From Burhinus oedicnemus (lineage: Eukaryota > Chordata > Aves > Charadriiformes > Burhinidae), in assembly GCA_008921705.1 (NCBI GenBank), contig VFFE01007030.1, positions 1,407,201 to 1,471,200 on the forward strand: a stretch of 64,000 nucleotides of DNA, written 5' to 3'. This document shows positions 26,738 to 39,500 of this stretch, piece after piece. The notes below the pieces were generated by a model. That model was given only the letters and a program-made list of their open reading frames with translations. It searched no databases and was not told the origin of the DNA. Numbering within the stretch: the stretch's first letter is position 1; every line of letters begins with the position of its first letter. A program made the translations under genes and the position numbers.

Positions 26738-26813
26738 GAGAAAGTTTTTTTCCCTTAACATCTAATCTAACCTGTTTTGCTGCTGGTTAAACCTGTTGCT
26801 TCTCTTTCTATCA
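26738..26813 (-). mobile_element. Probable diverged CR1 fragment, antisense
   Basis: GAGAAAGTTTTTTTCCC, TTAACATCTAATCTAACCTG and CTTCTCTTTCTATC follow the order of the antisense CR1 3' region. There a GAAAAAGTTTTTCCTAATAT-like stretch, ATCCAATCTAAACCT and CCTCT..TCCTATC occur in succession. It is diverged and short; chance similarity is less likely but possible. Confidence 0.5.
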
Positions 26814-28230
26814 AAACCAAATTGTCTCCAAGGGATTTTTAACCTGCATCACATTTAGCATTTACTGAGCTCAAGACACTTCATGGATTGCTCCTGTTTC
26901 CACTGAAATCAGTGAGAGTTTTGCCACTGAGAACAGCACACGGACTTCAATTAGGGAACCCTCTTGGTTCTTCCGAGATGCTCATTTTTATATTTCCTCT
27001 GCAGATGTGGACATGAAGAATGGGATTAATTTTATCTAATTCAGTCTAAGTTAATCTTGTAAGATCTCTCTTGAAGGTAATAGGAAGAGGAAGGGAACTT
27101 GGGAGGACAGTTCATTCTTCCTGGCTTGGCATGGGATGACTCCCTCTCTGTGAGGCTTCTATCTCTCCAAGACAAGGAAACTTGACACTCTGCTTTTAGA
27201 TGAGGAAAGGGCAGAAGAGACAAATTCTATTCACAGTGATTATTTCTTCAAATGAAGCAGTGACTACACTGACTTTTGAATTAAAGATAAGACTCTGCTA
27301 ATGTGGTCGGGATATGGACTCTGAGGGGAACAATTGGTCCTGCTCTATACTATTAACATAGAACATTACTCTCTTTTGCCGTTTTGATGGTTTTACATCT
27401 GCAGGGTTCCCACCAAGTAGAAATAACTATTAATTCTGTGTAACATGCCTGACAGGATCCTCTGTGCTTGACCAGAAAGTTACAATATTAGTCTGGTGCA
27501 CACTTAAAATGGAAATGCTGCAGTGGGTTGTCAGTGAGGATCACTAATCTGGGGAGAGAAATGTCTCATGCTGATTTTAAGCTCAGTGTTGTAATTCTAA
27601 AAGTTTTTCTTGGAAGACACTTAGTCTGTGAAATTATCAGAGAAACAAAGATTAGTTGGGCACTCCAGTATCACCATCACAAGCCACTCCTGTGGTACTG
27701 CTAGGAAACAGCTTTTTTCCCCCATAGATATTGATGGCCGTGTTGAAAAGCTTAGCTTGACCTCATGTAGAAGAATACACCAACACACTAACACTCCAAC
27801 TTGGGTAACCGCACATGGATCATCACCTTCAATGACTTACTTTTTACACAATATGTTACTTTGAAAATTTGAAAGAATCACAAGAACTGGACTTTTTGTA
27901 AGTTCAACCTTTATTGTGGGATCTTTATGAGAAAGCCAACACATACTGAATCACAATTAAAATGGAAGATAAAAACTGCAGAATTTAAAGTCCAAAATTC
28001 TCCAAAGTTACTTTAGAGCCGTTTTTGGAGAGGGATTACAAGCAAGGGAGTGTCCAATTTTTAGAGAATCAGTCCCCTGCTATGTCAGTGCTTAGTAGTT
28101 TGATAGATTAGGCTGCTACTGAGTATTCAGTCAGTGCCAACATACGTTTTGGTGATGTTGTTTGTTGCTTCCCTTCTACCTGTGCACACATTTTTCTCTC
28201 AATAAATGGCTTTCCAGGAGTTGGTTTTTG

Positions 28231-28248
28231 TTTTTTTTTTTTTTTTTT
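28231..28248 (+). repeat. T18 homopolymer
   Basis: Eighteen T after TTTTTG. On the minus strand this is an A-run. No retroposed gene was recognised upstream of it on that strand. Confidence 0.9.
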
Positions 28249-28729
28249 ACACAAAACTCCAGATCGCTTGAATCCTAGTATGATGTACCTGCTGGCAATG
28301 TTCTTCAGAGAGCCTACAAAAAGAAAACTCTGGTGATGACTTCTTTCTGAAAGAGCTAAGTCTACATAGCAATTTTGCATTCATTAATGTATTTGGGAGC
28401 AACCTCTCCCATCTCAGTGCACTCCAGTCAGGTCGGTGTGAGTGACACAGAGCCTACCCCCTCTCCAGACAGAAGGTCTAATGCTGCCACCCATAACTTC
28501 TCTCTCTACTGGAAAAGTCTATCTACCAAGAGGTTAGATTCACCTTGGCAATTCCACACCAGACAAATAAATACAAATATCTCATGTCACGACCTTTCTG
28601 TTCCACATATTCAGCATGTTTCAACAGTATAAGCAGACATAGTTCAGGCTCAGAATATATAAACGCAAAGATTAAAATGCCCTTTTGTCCTAGAGTTTGG
28701 CACCTTGCAAGGCAGGGAAGCACACTGGC

Positions 28730-28850
28730 TGCACAGCGCTAGGAAGCCAGCCCAGCGGCCGCTTGCACAGCTCATGGCTGGCCGCTGTGATTGCCACAGG
28801 GACTGTTCAGAGAGGCCTAAACACAGATCAGGCAGCGCAGCTCAAGCACT
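28730..28850. other. Short CpG-enriched patch with an inverted repeat
   Basis: Contains AGCGCT, GCGGCCGC, GGCCGCTG and CAGCGCAG. CAGCGGCC at 28753-28760 pairs perfectly with GGCCGCTG at 28780-28787, giving an 8-bp stem with a 19-nt loop. CpG is rare for many kilobases either side. Small open frames overlap it in two phases but none is recognisable. Confidence 0.4.
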
Positions 28851-29138
28851 GGGTTTGTCTCATGAAAGTTTTTGTGGAAGAATCTGGTGAGCAAAGGGAG
28901 TGGGGGTGGAACGTTACTTTATATATGGCAAACAAATTACATTGTCATTAATATTGCAAGCCTTTTTTGCAGAAGAAAAAAATCCCTGCTTTATTTTAAG
29001 ATTTTTAGTATGGTTTATTCTGAGATTTAGAAAACACAAGAGAGTCAGGCCTTCCACACAAATGCATTTACCTTGACGGAATGCATTTGCAATAGCTTTA
29101 CAACAATGGCCTAGAGAATACTTGCAATTCACATTGGA

Positions 29139-29165
29139 CTTTTTTTTTTTCCTTTTTTTTTTTTT
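29139..29165 (+). repeat. T-rich homopolymer tract
   Basis: T12, CC, T13. Confidence 0.9.
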
Positions 29166-29841
29166 ACTGCTTGGAAAATGGACCTGGTTCGTGGGCCTAA
29201 TTCACAGCTACCACACCTACTCTCTCTGCCCAGAGAGCGAAGAGAATGAATAGGTCAATCACCTGACATATTTCCATCCAATTTCAAGGGTAGAATGTGT
29301 TCATTTTCTGACTAATGGCATGTCATTTTCCAGAAGCCTTTGGTCGCGAATTAATCCTGGAATCAAAACAGATTTTCCGGGGAGCAATCTTCCATCAAGT
29401 ATTGATTTTTTTACACTCATGGAGTCTGTACTCCCTAATTTAACCTGACAATGATTCTGCACAATGGGCTGGGAGCACCTTGGCAACTCACAGAAGGAAC
29501 TTTTAGTGTCTTTTCTTTCTGCAAAGTAGTGGGGGGGTGGTGACTGGGGGGGGGAAGAAAAGACCCAAACAACACAGTTAGTCACTGGGGGAGTGTTTAC
29601 TGTCTGATGCTTTATTTCTGATTATTTGGAATGGAGAAATAATGCTAACTTTAGAAGTAATGTAAGCTGGAGATGTCTCTGAAAGACCCATGACTCTGTG
29701 AAATCCTGTTTATGGCAACAGTCCCCTGCTGCTCCTGCACCTTTTCCTCACCCCCAGCACTCTTGGATGCTAATAATACAAACCCTGTAATAGCATCTCT
29801 GGTTGCAGCTGATGCTTTTATGAGATGACATTTTACACTAC

Positions 29842-29860
29842 AATAAATAAATAAATAAAT
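29842..29860 (+). repeat. (AAAT)n microsatellite
   Basis: Nearly five tandem AATA/AAAT units. Confidence 0.9.
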
Positions 29861-32800
29861 CAATGCTTGCACACATAGAAGCGTAAAAATGCATCCATTC
29901 CCAAAAAGGTGTTTTTGGCTCTGGCCTCAGAAGTCCAGCTACCAAGACCTATGCTTTGCTTTTGGACAAACTCCTTTGTGTCTGCTTCTCTACATACTCT
30001 GTACTAAACGTCTGTTCTAGCTGGTTGTTCTATTTATTTGACTACTTACACCAATGAGAAGAGATGAAAAATCTGTCATTATGAAACAATAAAACACAAC
30101 AGAATGAAAAACTAGAAATCATTTAGAGACAGAAAGATTGATGGGACAAGATGTATAGAAGAAGCCATCAGAAGCTGGTTTTTAATAGAAGACTAAGATG
30201 GGGCATTTTTGCTTTTGAAGGTACCACTGCAGAAGCAAAATAATGCAGTGTAATCATCATTCCCAGGTTAAAACTCCTTTCTTAGAGATGAGAAGCAATA
30301 CATATATTTAAGAGATAGTGGGTAAGATGCTCTTCCTTTTGCCTTATTCTGAAACTGAAATGGAAGAGGTTTTAAGCATCTTGCACAAAGGTCTTTGCAG
30401 AAAAATAACAACATCCCTGCTGCTGATTTCTCCATTAGAAACGCCACATTACTGGAAACATTGCTATATGACCTGAAGAATAATACTTTTTTTCCTCTGC
30501 CATTTTAGAGACACTCACAATTTGAGAGGTATTTTGTTGGAAATAATTTTTTCCCCCCTCTGTAAAACAGCCTTTCAGCTTTACTTGGAATAGAAGAAAT
30601 ACAAAACCCTTTCTTGGGCTAACAGGAAAAGGTTTGCAGAAAAACACACCAGTCCTTCCTTCAGCTCAGCCACCGCAAACCTCACATAATTGTTATGTTT
30701 TTAGGCATATCATACCAGATAGTTATGTGTTGTAGATCTGACTGTGCAAATTTCTGAGTGATGGAACTCTGTTGTTGTCAGTACTAAATTCAAGAGAAGA
30801 CAAGAAGAAGTGGAGAAGAGGAAAATGGCTTCAGAAAAGACTTAAACTCATCCTGTGCCTGGATGAATCGGGACCTAAACTCCTGACAACTGCAATTCCA
30901 GAGTGTAATACAGGAAATATTTGCTGAAAATAAATAAACTGAGAAACACAGAAGTGAGAGGTCCACATACAGTTTCAATAATGATATTAAATAATAAATC
31001 AGTAATAGTTACTCCAGAACACTAACAATGCCATATTATTTTTCCATTGTACTATTTTAGGAATACCTTGGAAACCGCAAGATAAGTGTTTTCTGGCCTC
31101 ATCAAAAAGGTTAGGGTGAAGAGCCCTTGTGTGAAAAGTTTTGAGTGATAGAATATGTTTAAATTGTTACAAATGTTTATAAAAGTGCTTCTAGGCATAA
31201 AGATGATGACTGAAATCATACATGGGAACAGTTGAAGACAGCTCTCTTATTGTTAAAGAACTCTTTTCTCGCAAGTTTTTTTTCTACTTTCATCTCATTT
31301 TCCAGAGACAGTTTGAAAGAGGACTGCTTCTTTTCTTTCTTGTTTTATGAAAGTGCCTTTGTACATTAGCAAAGTGCTTTAATAACACGCACTTTGTAAA
31401 AGTCAAAAGTGCTCTATTACCCGTAAGTATAGAAGTAAATAGCACTTGTTTTAATTGAAAACATCAAACTTTTGTACCTCTAAACACATCAAAGACACAT
31501 CCATTTGTGCATCTGTTCCAAAAGGTGAATTCCACTGCTTTTAGGCAGACTGCAAAAGAATCAAGCTTATTAGAGCTATGAGAAATTTTCAAATTGAAAT
31601 GCCTTTCAACCTTCAAGTGGTTAAAATATGGAAATGGTTAATGCACTTAGCATGTGAAGCCACTTTGAAATAGTGAGTGGTTTAACCGATTATCCCCACC
31701 AGCTGAAATGTACCAACTGACCACAGATACTGTCTTAGGTCAGTCTGACTTCAAGGTAACACATAGTGACTTACATTTTAATGAAACAGCTTAATCTGTA
31801 GGTTAACTAGCAAAGGCAGATTTAAGCTCTTGTGTTTTACTTTACAGGAGCATACACTCAGTCTGTTGCTGTGGCTTGATTGAAGGACAATATGATTTTG
31901 AACCGCTGTAACTTGACATTTCTTCAACTGTACTTAAACTTTATATACACACAAAAGTGTAGTGATTTACTTAGTGTCAGTGTAACAAAACTACTTCTAA
32001 ACTCATTTATCTTGCAGCCTTCACGGCAAAACTTAAATGGCTTAAGGAGTGTCTTATATTTAGTTGGTCAGTTATTAACTTAACCTGAAATAAGATAATG
32101 TCTCACAGTAGGGGTAAAGAAGTGGCTGGAGTGATTTCTGAGCCAAATTGAGTTACATTAATAAAGCTTTTGAGACCAGATGAGGACTACTGGCTCTGGC
32201 ACAGAGTATGGGCAAATGATGAACGCAATTGCACAACCATGGCTTAACAAGTTACCATCTGTCAGCAGAGGTCTAATAACTGACTGTGATTAGATTTCAT
32301 TTTGATTAAAAAGCTAATGGAAAGGGAACAAATAAAAGCAAAAATCAATCACATCCCCAACCATCGAAATACTAATAGGATTTTAAATATTTGTACAGGA
32401 CTTAGCCTCCTGATTTCTACAGGCTTCTTGTCCCTAAAAGGGTGAGCCTTCTTTTTCAGAAGTCACCTGTCCACTATTATTTATTTGTATCACCATTTGC
32501 CTAAAGGCTTGTGTCAGGACTCCAGCCACGTGGTACCAGCATACACAAGTTATTGTCTTTCTCTGCCTGACAAGGGTGGCAATAGTGCTTTGAGTCCCCA
32601 CAGAGTAACATGTTGTATACGAGCCCCTGATATAACTTCCACACTAGGGCTGTACTGCAGCCTTAACAGTGTATGATGCTTCCATGTGGATCAAATCTCC
32701 CTCGCGTATACTCAGGAGCTTCATCAACCCCTGAAAGCTACTGTACAAGACTATATGCTCCTGAAAGAGAAAGGATGCTGCAACCACAGGCAGAGCCAAT

Positions 32801-33499
32801 AACAGGATCGAAGTCTTCTGATTCTAAGGGGTACAGTGATAATAATTCCTTGTCCTCCCTATTATCAATAGCTTAAAAAGTCATAACAAAATTTTTGCTC
32901 ACTCTTTAAACTGAAACTTAACAGGAAAAATATATTTCTTTTTCAACAGAATCACTAGCTCTGTAAATTCCTTAGCCTCCCTGCTGCTGCACTTTGCACT
33001 GTGGCCAGGAGGAGGTTTTACGTGAAGATTTCTTATACATTTTTCTGATCTAAAAGTAGAAATGTGTCCATGCAGAGTATAGACATTTTGGACAAAATTC
33101 TGACACCCCAGAGTCAGTAGTAAAATTTTCCATGACTTCAAGCAGGCACATGTTCATTCAAGGTGTTGCCCACAGCACCTAGAATGTTCAACTGGCACCA
33201 ATCTTTATGATAAGGGGAGCAAGATGTTAAAAGAAATTAAATCACATTTAGGACCCCTATCTTCAACTCATTTTAAAAGTATGTTGAGTCCCCACCAGCT
33301 TCTTTTGAAGGGAATAGTGAAGGAGCAAGTGTTTTCCACTTTCAGAAAGAAGTCACAGTAAGAGGTCTGCATTTTGACTTCAGAGCTTAACTTCAGATGC
33401 TGTCTTTAATAAAATATGTTATTAATTCATCACCAATCAACCCTACACAAGGATGCACAAAGCATAAGCTATACCGTGTGGCATATCCCATACAATATC

Positions 33500-34330
33500 N
33501 NNNNNNNNNNNNNNNNNNNNNNNNNNNNNNNNNNNNNNNNNNNNNNNNNNNNNNNNNNNNNNNNNNNNNNNNNNNNNNNNNNNNNNNNNNNNNNNNNNNN
33601 NNNNNNNNNNNNNNNNNNNNNNNNNNNNNNNNNNNNNNNNNNNNNNNNNNNNNNNNNNNNNNNNNNNNNNNNNNNNNNNNNNNNNNNNNNNNNNNNNNNN
33701 NNNNNNNNNNNNNNNNNNNNNNNNNNNNNNNNNNNNNNNNNNNNNNNNNNNNNNNNNNNNNNNNNNNNNNNNNNNNNNNNNNNNNNNNNNNNNNNNNNNN
33801 NNNNNNNNNNNNNNNNNNNNNNNNNNNNNNNNNNNNNNNNNNNNNNNNNNNNNNNNNNNNNNNNNNNNNNNNNNNNNNNNNNNNNNNNNNNNNNNNNNNN
33901 NNNNNNNNNNNNNNNNNNNNNNNNNNNNNNNNNNNNNNNNNNNNNNNNNNNNNNNNNNNNNNNNNNNNNNNNNNNNNNNNNNNNNNNNNNNNNNNNNNNN
34001 NNNNNNNNNNNNNNNNNNNNNNNNNNNNNNNNNNNNNNNNNNNNNNNNNNNNNNNNNNNNNNNNNNNNNNNNNNNNNNNNNNNNNNNNNNNNNNNNNNNN
34101 NNNNNNNNNNNNNNNNNNNNNNNNNNNNNNNNNNNNNNNNNNNNNNNNNNNNNNNNNNNNNNNNNNNNNNNNNNNNNNNNNNNNNNNNNNNNNNNNNNNN
34201 NNNNNNNNNNNNNNNNNNNNNNNNNNNNNNNNNNNNNNNNNNNNNNNNNNNNNNNNNNNNNNNNNNNNNNNNNNNNNNNNNNNNNNNNNNNNNNNNNNNN
34301 NNNNNNNNNNNNNNNNNNNNNNNNNNNNNN
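33500..34330. other. Assembly gap (831 N)
   Basis: A continuous run of N. The long open frames reported across it on both strands are artefacts of translating N. Flanks are ordinary AT-rich sequence. Confidence 1.
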
Positions 34331-36089
34331 GTAACAAATTTGGCTGGCCTTGGTTGGTATAGCAATAAGTATAAGCAAGAGCCTCTCTGCATACCGTTCC
34401 TTGGCCTCAGCTATAAACATGGGTCTTATCACTCTGAGAGCGAACAGTTTTCTGCACAACATGCTGTTAATTTCAGCAGTTAGAAGAGGCCTAGCTAAAA
34501 AGAAAAGTTACTGAATAAAATTGGTCCTGTTTTACCTCAAACCAGGACATATACACAAAGCAAATATGTGTGGAAAGGTAAAATGGTCACAGCCAGTCAG
34601 GTAAATGTGTGGCCTGGTGAATGCCTGCAATTACTTTACAGTTTACCCTAACTCATACAGATGCTACTAATTTAAAGTATCTTATTAATAACTCTGGTTT
34701 CTAATTATCATTACTAACCTGTAAGTTAAGTCCTCGTATTGTAAGCAAAAGTTTCAAAAAATGGCTGCCAAATAGTTGTAAATGTTTACTTTCCCTTCCC
34801 TTTCTCTCTCCCCATCCCCAAGTATTCTCTTTGTACTTCACATTTAATTCTTGTATTTACCAAGCCTATTCTCATCCCCTTATTTTGAGGACTCCTGTCT
34901 GCAGAGCAAGAGCTATGCTTCTGATGACTCAATATGCCACAGCCATGGGCTCAGGAATGCAGGTACCAAATCTTGTATGTCATCAGCACTGCTGACTTGG
35001 GGCTACTTCTACTTAGTAGCAAAGGTGGAATAAAACAGACTAGCTTCATCCTAGCATGATCAGAAGGTCAGAGTACACCAAAATCTGGTGAAGCTAATTG
35101 GGGCATTTTAATAGTTGATTGCCCCAGGCTGCATGTTTTCCTCCCCCTATGTTGGAGGCTATTACAAGTATAAAATATGAACTCACACCTCAGTCGTATC
35201 AGTGGTAGGTCTGGCACCTTTACGTGTAGTTAGACAATATACAGAAGCTTATCTAGCAGTTTGCTACTACAAAAAGAGAGTAGTCCCATTCCCCCTGTCT
35301 TTTGTCTTTGCTGTGATGCTTCTCTGATAGTATGGTAAGCCAAATTCAGTTTACTAATTCAGTGGACAACTACCTCAGGTAACCCATGACCCATTGTGTT
35401 TTCTCCTGGATTAATAAGCGGGTGAGTTTACCTTGCAGTTAAATGAGCATCAGAGCTGGTAGAAGAGAGAGTGAAGGACTGAACAGCCAGGAAGAAGTTC
35501 TGGATGCAGTAGAGGTGGGGGCAGGAGTGAGGCCCTTTTGAAAACTGGAAGCTCTCAGAGGCACTCAGGTCTATTGCCTCACCATACACTTAAACCCACA
35601 GTCATGGGCTATTTGAAACTAAACTGATGAAATACTTTTTTGGGGGGCAGAGGGGATGCAACACAAAAGAGAAAAAAAGCAAAATGATGGTATCAATCAG
35701 CTCTTGGGCAATCAAGATCTTAAGCTGCTGCAGCTGTTTCTGTGGTGGGTCTGCCCATGACCTCAGCAGCAGAGGGCTGTGCTAACAAGTTTGATTTCAT
35801 GTTCGTCATAGACTGGGAACATGCACTCCAACGTTACTGTTCTGCCAGTGTGCAGTGCCTTATTAAGCCTTCTTGCTCCTGTCTCTGGATCTAATGATAC
35901 ATCTATTTCTGATGTACACAGTCAGGACAAGCCTGGGGAAGCAAAGGTTTCTTGGTCTAACTGTAAAACAAGCACCTCTGAGCATTCAGGTGGCTCCAGT
36001 CTCCAAGATGATCCAAGTGAAACATTTGCAGACTCCTCCTCTCCAAGGGACCCTTTCTCCCAAAGCAAAGCTAATGTTGCATAGTACCT
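34331..36089. other. Non-coding interval with one Ser-rich small ORF
   Basis: Unique sequence after the assembly gap. The frame 35821-36084 (plus, ATG start, 87 codons) begins with a hydrophobic stretch resembling a signal peptide (LPVCSALLSLLAPVSGS) and continues Ser/Asp-rich. It directly precedes the GC-rich repeat at 36.1 kb and is probably fortuitous. Confidence 0.6.
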
Positions 36090-36510
36090 GTCAGGGGGCA
36101 GCCAGAGCAGCAACTCCTTAAGGGACTGGAAGGAGGATGATCAAGTCAGCAGGATGTGCTGGCTAGGAACTGGTCCCACCATCCCTGAGAAAGGTAAGCA
36201 GGGCAGGCTTAGAGAGGGTGGGAAACTGGGCTCAGCCCAGGTTTTCACGCAAGTTCATGTTGATGAGGCTGATTTGAGGCCATGCCAGGGCATTAGCCAG
36301 CAGGTTGGGCTGGCTTGGTGGGGTGAAGTGCCAGGGCATGGCTGTGGGGAGCTGGAGGTCAGTACTCCTGTGGCAGGGACTGATGGCCCTGGGATGGTCT
36401 GAAATGGGGTCCTGAGCTGTGAGCAGGTGTGGGGGGAGCCCTGGGGAGGGGCTGGGCAGGAACAGTGAGGTCTATTAATGCCCTTAGTGTCCTGACAACA
36501 CCAGTCTTTG
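36090..36510 (+). repeat. GC-rich interspersed repeat, copy 2
   Basis: GC-rich block of CAGGG/CTGGG motifs. Its end (CTGAAATGGGGTCCTGAG..., GGTCTATTAATGCCCTTAGT, GTCCTGACAACACCAG) matches the end of the block at 15.45-15.95 kb in order and orientation. The upstream portions are similar only in composition. Confidence 0.55.
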
Positions 36511-39500
36511 CACAAGTTCACCTCCTTGAGAAAATAAACCTTAAATCAAACTGACAAAGCCTGAAAATGCAGCCAGAATTTTTACCCCTCAAAGAGAAAA
36601 GCGACTCCCAAGGTCCACCTACCATCTTGCCAGCCCTATAGATCTTCTCCAGGATGGTCCAGCTTTGCTCCACTTCTGCCTTCTGAGACAGCTACTGGTT
36701 TTCAAAACTCTCTCTTTTGCTATTCAGAAAATGCAGGGGAGTGCCTTTAAAGTTGCCTCATCAGTTTTCCATGTATTTGCTAATACACGTATACGCAGTG
36801 CCTACCAAGACAAATGCTGAATGCTAGGAACCAGAATAATTGTCAGCAGTGTGGAACTTTATTTTCAGATATGCAGACATCTATGTTGGTTACAAGTATT
36901 AGAGTTGGCGTTCTTTAAATGTCAACACCATTTTAACATCTATAGAAGTCTGCAGAATTAATGATGAGGGAGATTCTTACTGTAAATGTATTGGAAATGG
37001 CAGCATTCAGTTACCTGTAAATGTTAAAACGTTGTCTACTAAGAGCTGACAAAGACAATCAGTAGATGCATGCTTTAGTTTGTCAGACGTTCAGCCCCTG
37101 AAGACCTGTTTCAGCTCACTTTGTGTTCATCTGAACATTGTGTTCATGGTGCCAAGAGGAGCAGTCTGGCCCAAGATTATAGTGACTTCTGCCCTTGGGA
37201 AAGAGAGGGGGGAAACGGTAAAGTTCTCGGCATGATCTGAGGGGGCTGCAGTCACTGGTGCTCTGGGTGGTGGTTGCTGCGTGAGTGCTGTAGCAGTGTA
37301 CCCTGTACTTGCCTCTGCAGAGAGGTGCCAAGGAAGCTACTCTAAAGGCTTTCAGAGAAAGATAACAGGGCAATCTGCCTTTCTGGGAACAAAAGGGGGA
37401 GCAGAGTCCATAGGGCTCTTCTCCAGGAGTGCCCCACCAAAACGCAAACACAAAGAGTTTTAATGCTTTGGAGGCTGTGGGTACATCTGTACAACCTTCC
37501 AAGTGGTTGTTTGGATGGAAAATGTCAGTGTTCCCAGAGCTAAATAAAGTAATTTATATACTTTCATGTAAATAGCTCAATTACTTTAGATTGTATTGGG
37601 TAGTGGAAAATAACCAACAGCCTGTATCATTCAACACCACTGCAGATTGCTGCGAGTAATTTCCAGTAGTCACAGTCTATCTTGACAGGATAATTTATGT
37701 TTGAATTTCATCCATTTCATGACACAACTTGCTGTTCACCACTGAACTGGACTCTTCTACCACAGCTGAGAGGAAACCAGACCCCTCCTAAATTTGAAGT
37801 CTGAGTATGCAGCTGTCTTCTTTTACACCCCAGAGAAATGCTTCCGCTAATTATCTTTTTTGTGCTTTATGTAACATCCCTCAAAGTGGCTAGTGAAGAT
37901 AGTGCATCTGCCACTTGAAACTTAGTGTAAGTAGTTATTTGAGTTTTAGACTTGGACAATAAAGATGGCACTGCAGCTCAAACTCCCAAATGTCTTCAGA
38001 AAGCAAATGCAGAAAGGTCACTAATCAAAATTCACTAATGAGTTTCAGCACACATGCAGAGAAGTATTTTTTTTTACAGTTTTCATTCAAGTCTCGTTTA
38101 TTGTTTACTACCATTGACACCGCTTATAGTCTAATCTCATGGAATCCAAATCCTCTCCTGCTCACTCCTTTCCTTGCAGCTGTTCATAAGAAATTTTATT
38201 ATTTTAAAACTGTTCTGAATCTAGGCAGGTATATAAATATCCTATCACCCCACCTCTTGCAACATCTCCCACACACCCAACAACAAACCTCTGTGAATTT
38301 TCTTCCAGGAGGATGTGTAAGAAAGCACTTTGAAAAAAGTTGTTAGACTTATATGGTTATTTTATGTGTGCATTTCACTTTGCTGCAGGCAATGGCAGAA
38401 GGAAAAAAAAATCAATCCATATTTGTGCAGAATGAAAAGATGAAAAGAAAAAAAACACCTTCCAAAATAATTAGCTGTGTGGTGTAAGGAATGAAATCAT
38501 CAAAAATACTTGACCTGTTCCCCTGCTGCTGCTGTGCCCTTAAAATACACAAACACATGAAGAAAAATTGTTAGGAAGGTTTATTTCAGGGAACAGGCTG
38601 CTCTTGTTCTGGAGAGTAGTGAATGCTAGCCTTTTTCTGAAGCCTGGAACCTCCCCAGTTCTAATTTAGGGGTGAGTGCTTTAAAATGCAACCAAAACCA
38701 AAAATAACATAGCAAGGAATTTCTTCAGAAAAAGATTAAGTGGGTCAATCATTTGTTCAGCAATGAATTCAAAATATGGCTACAACAGCCACAACTGTAA
38801 AGTTTTATATATCTATATGTGCATCTATGTCATGTTTGTTTGTGTATATACAAATAAAAACATACAAATACAGTTATTCACATAAACATGTATATGCTCA
38901 TTTGCATTTGTGTGAATATATATTCACATGTACATTCATGATAAATATGGTTAATCTTGAATCCCTTCCAAAAGGCTGAACGCTCCTGTTAAGCCTGTAG
39001 AAGATGAAGAAAGGAAATGTAGGTGCAATTGGTATGGTTGAAAAATAGTTTATTTAAAATGGGAGGACTTCTGAATGGCTTAAACATACAGCCTTACCAT
39101 GACAGTGCATTAACAGTGGCCAACTCCAGTAGGAAAGATTAATATTACTTATAAAAGTCCTGGTGTAGCATGTTTGTTGTGCTGCCAACAACACTGTATA
39201 GGAGGTGATTTTTTGGTCCCTGGTAATGATTTTTGCCCAACGTACTGAGTAATTGTTGTCTACGATGCACGTTTTTCCACCATAAAACCTGTAGAAGGAA
39301 TAATATGGCCCTCATTTTTCCTCTAGCTTCTAAGGAGAACTCTAAAATATATACCTCATGCCAGTAGTCCATAAACTCCCGTTGTGCTCAGGCACTATGC
39401 AACCTGAGGCTACCAAGATCAATAAAATTATTGAACCCACAAATATTTCTGCAGCTAGACTTTTGTGGAAAATTTAGAGAAGAATATATATCTGTATGTA

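Larger units (their letters stand above)
26814..33499. other. Non-coding interval, no gene recognised
   Basis: Holds the CpG patch at 28.7 kb, several homopolymers, and a stretch at about 31,340-31,860 rich in TAAT-, TTAAT- and CANNTG-type words that might be a conserved regulatory element. A G-rich run (29531-29554) could form a quadruplex. Confidence 0.65.

Noticed and set aside
32485..32876. Two overlapping plus-strand frames that might be one frameshifted gene
   Set aside because: Neither resembles a known protein, composition is ordinary, and the overlap is what chance adjacent frames produce.
33393..34483. Open frames of more than 300 codons on both strands
   Set aside because: They consist almost entirely of untranslated N from the 831-base assembly gap.
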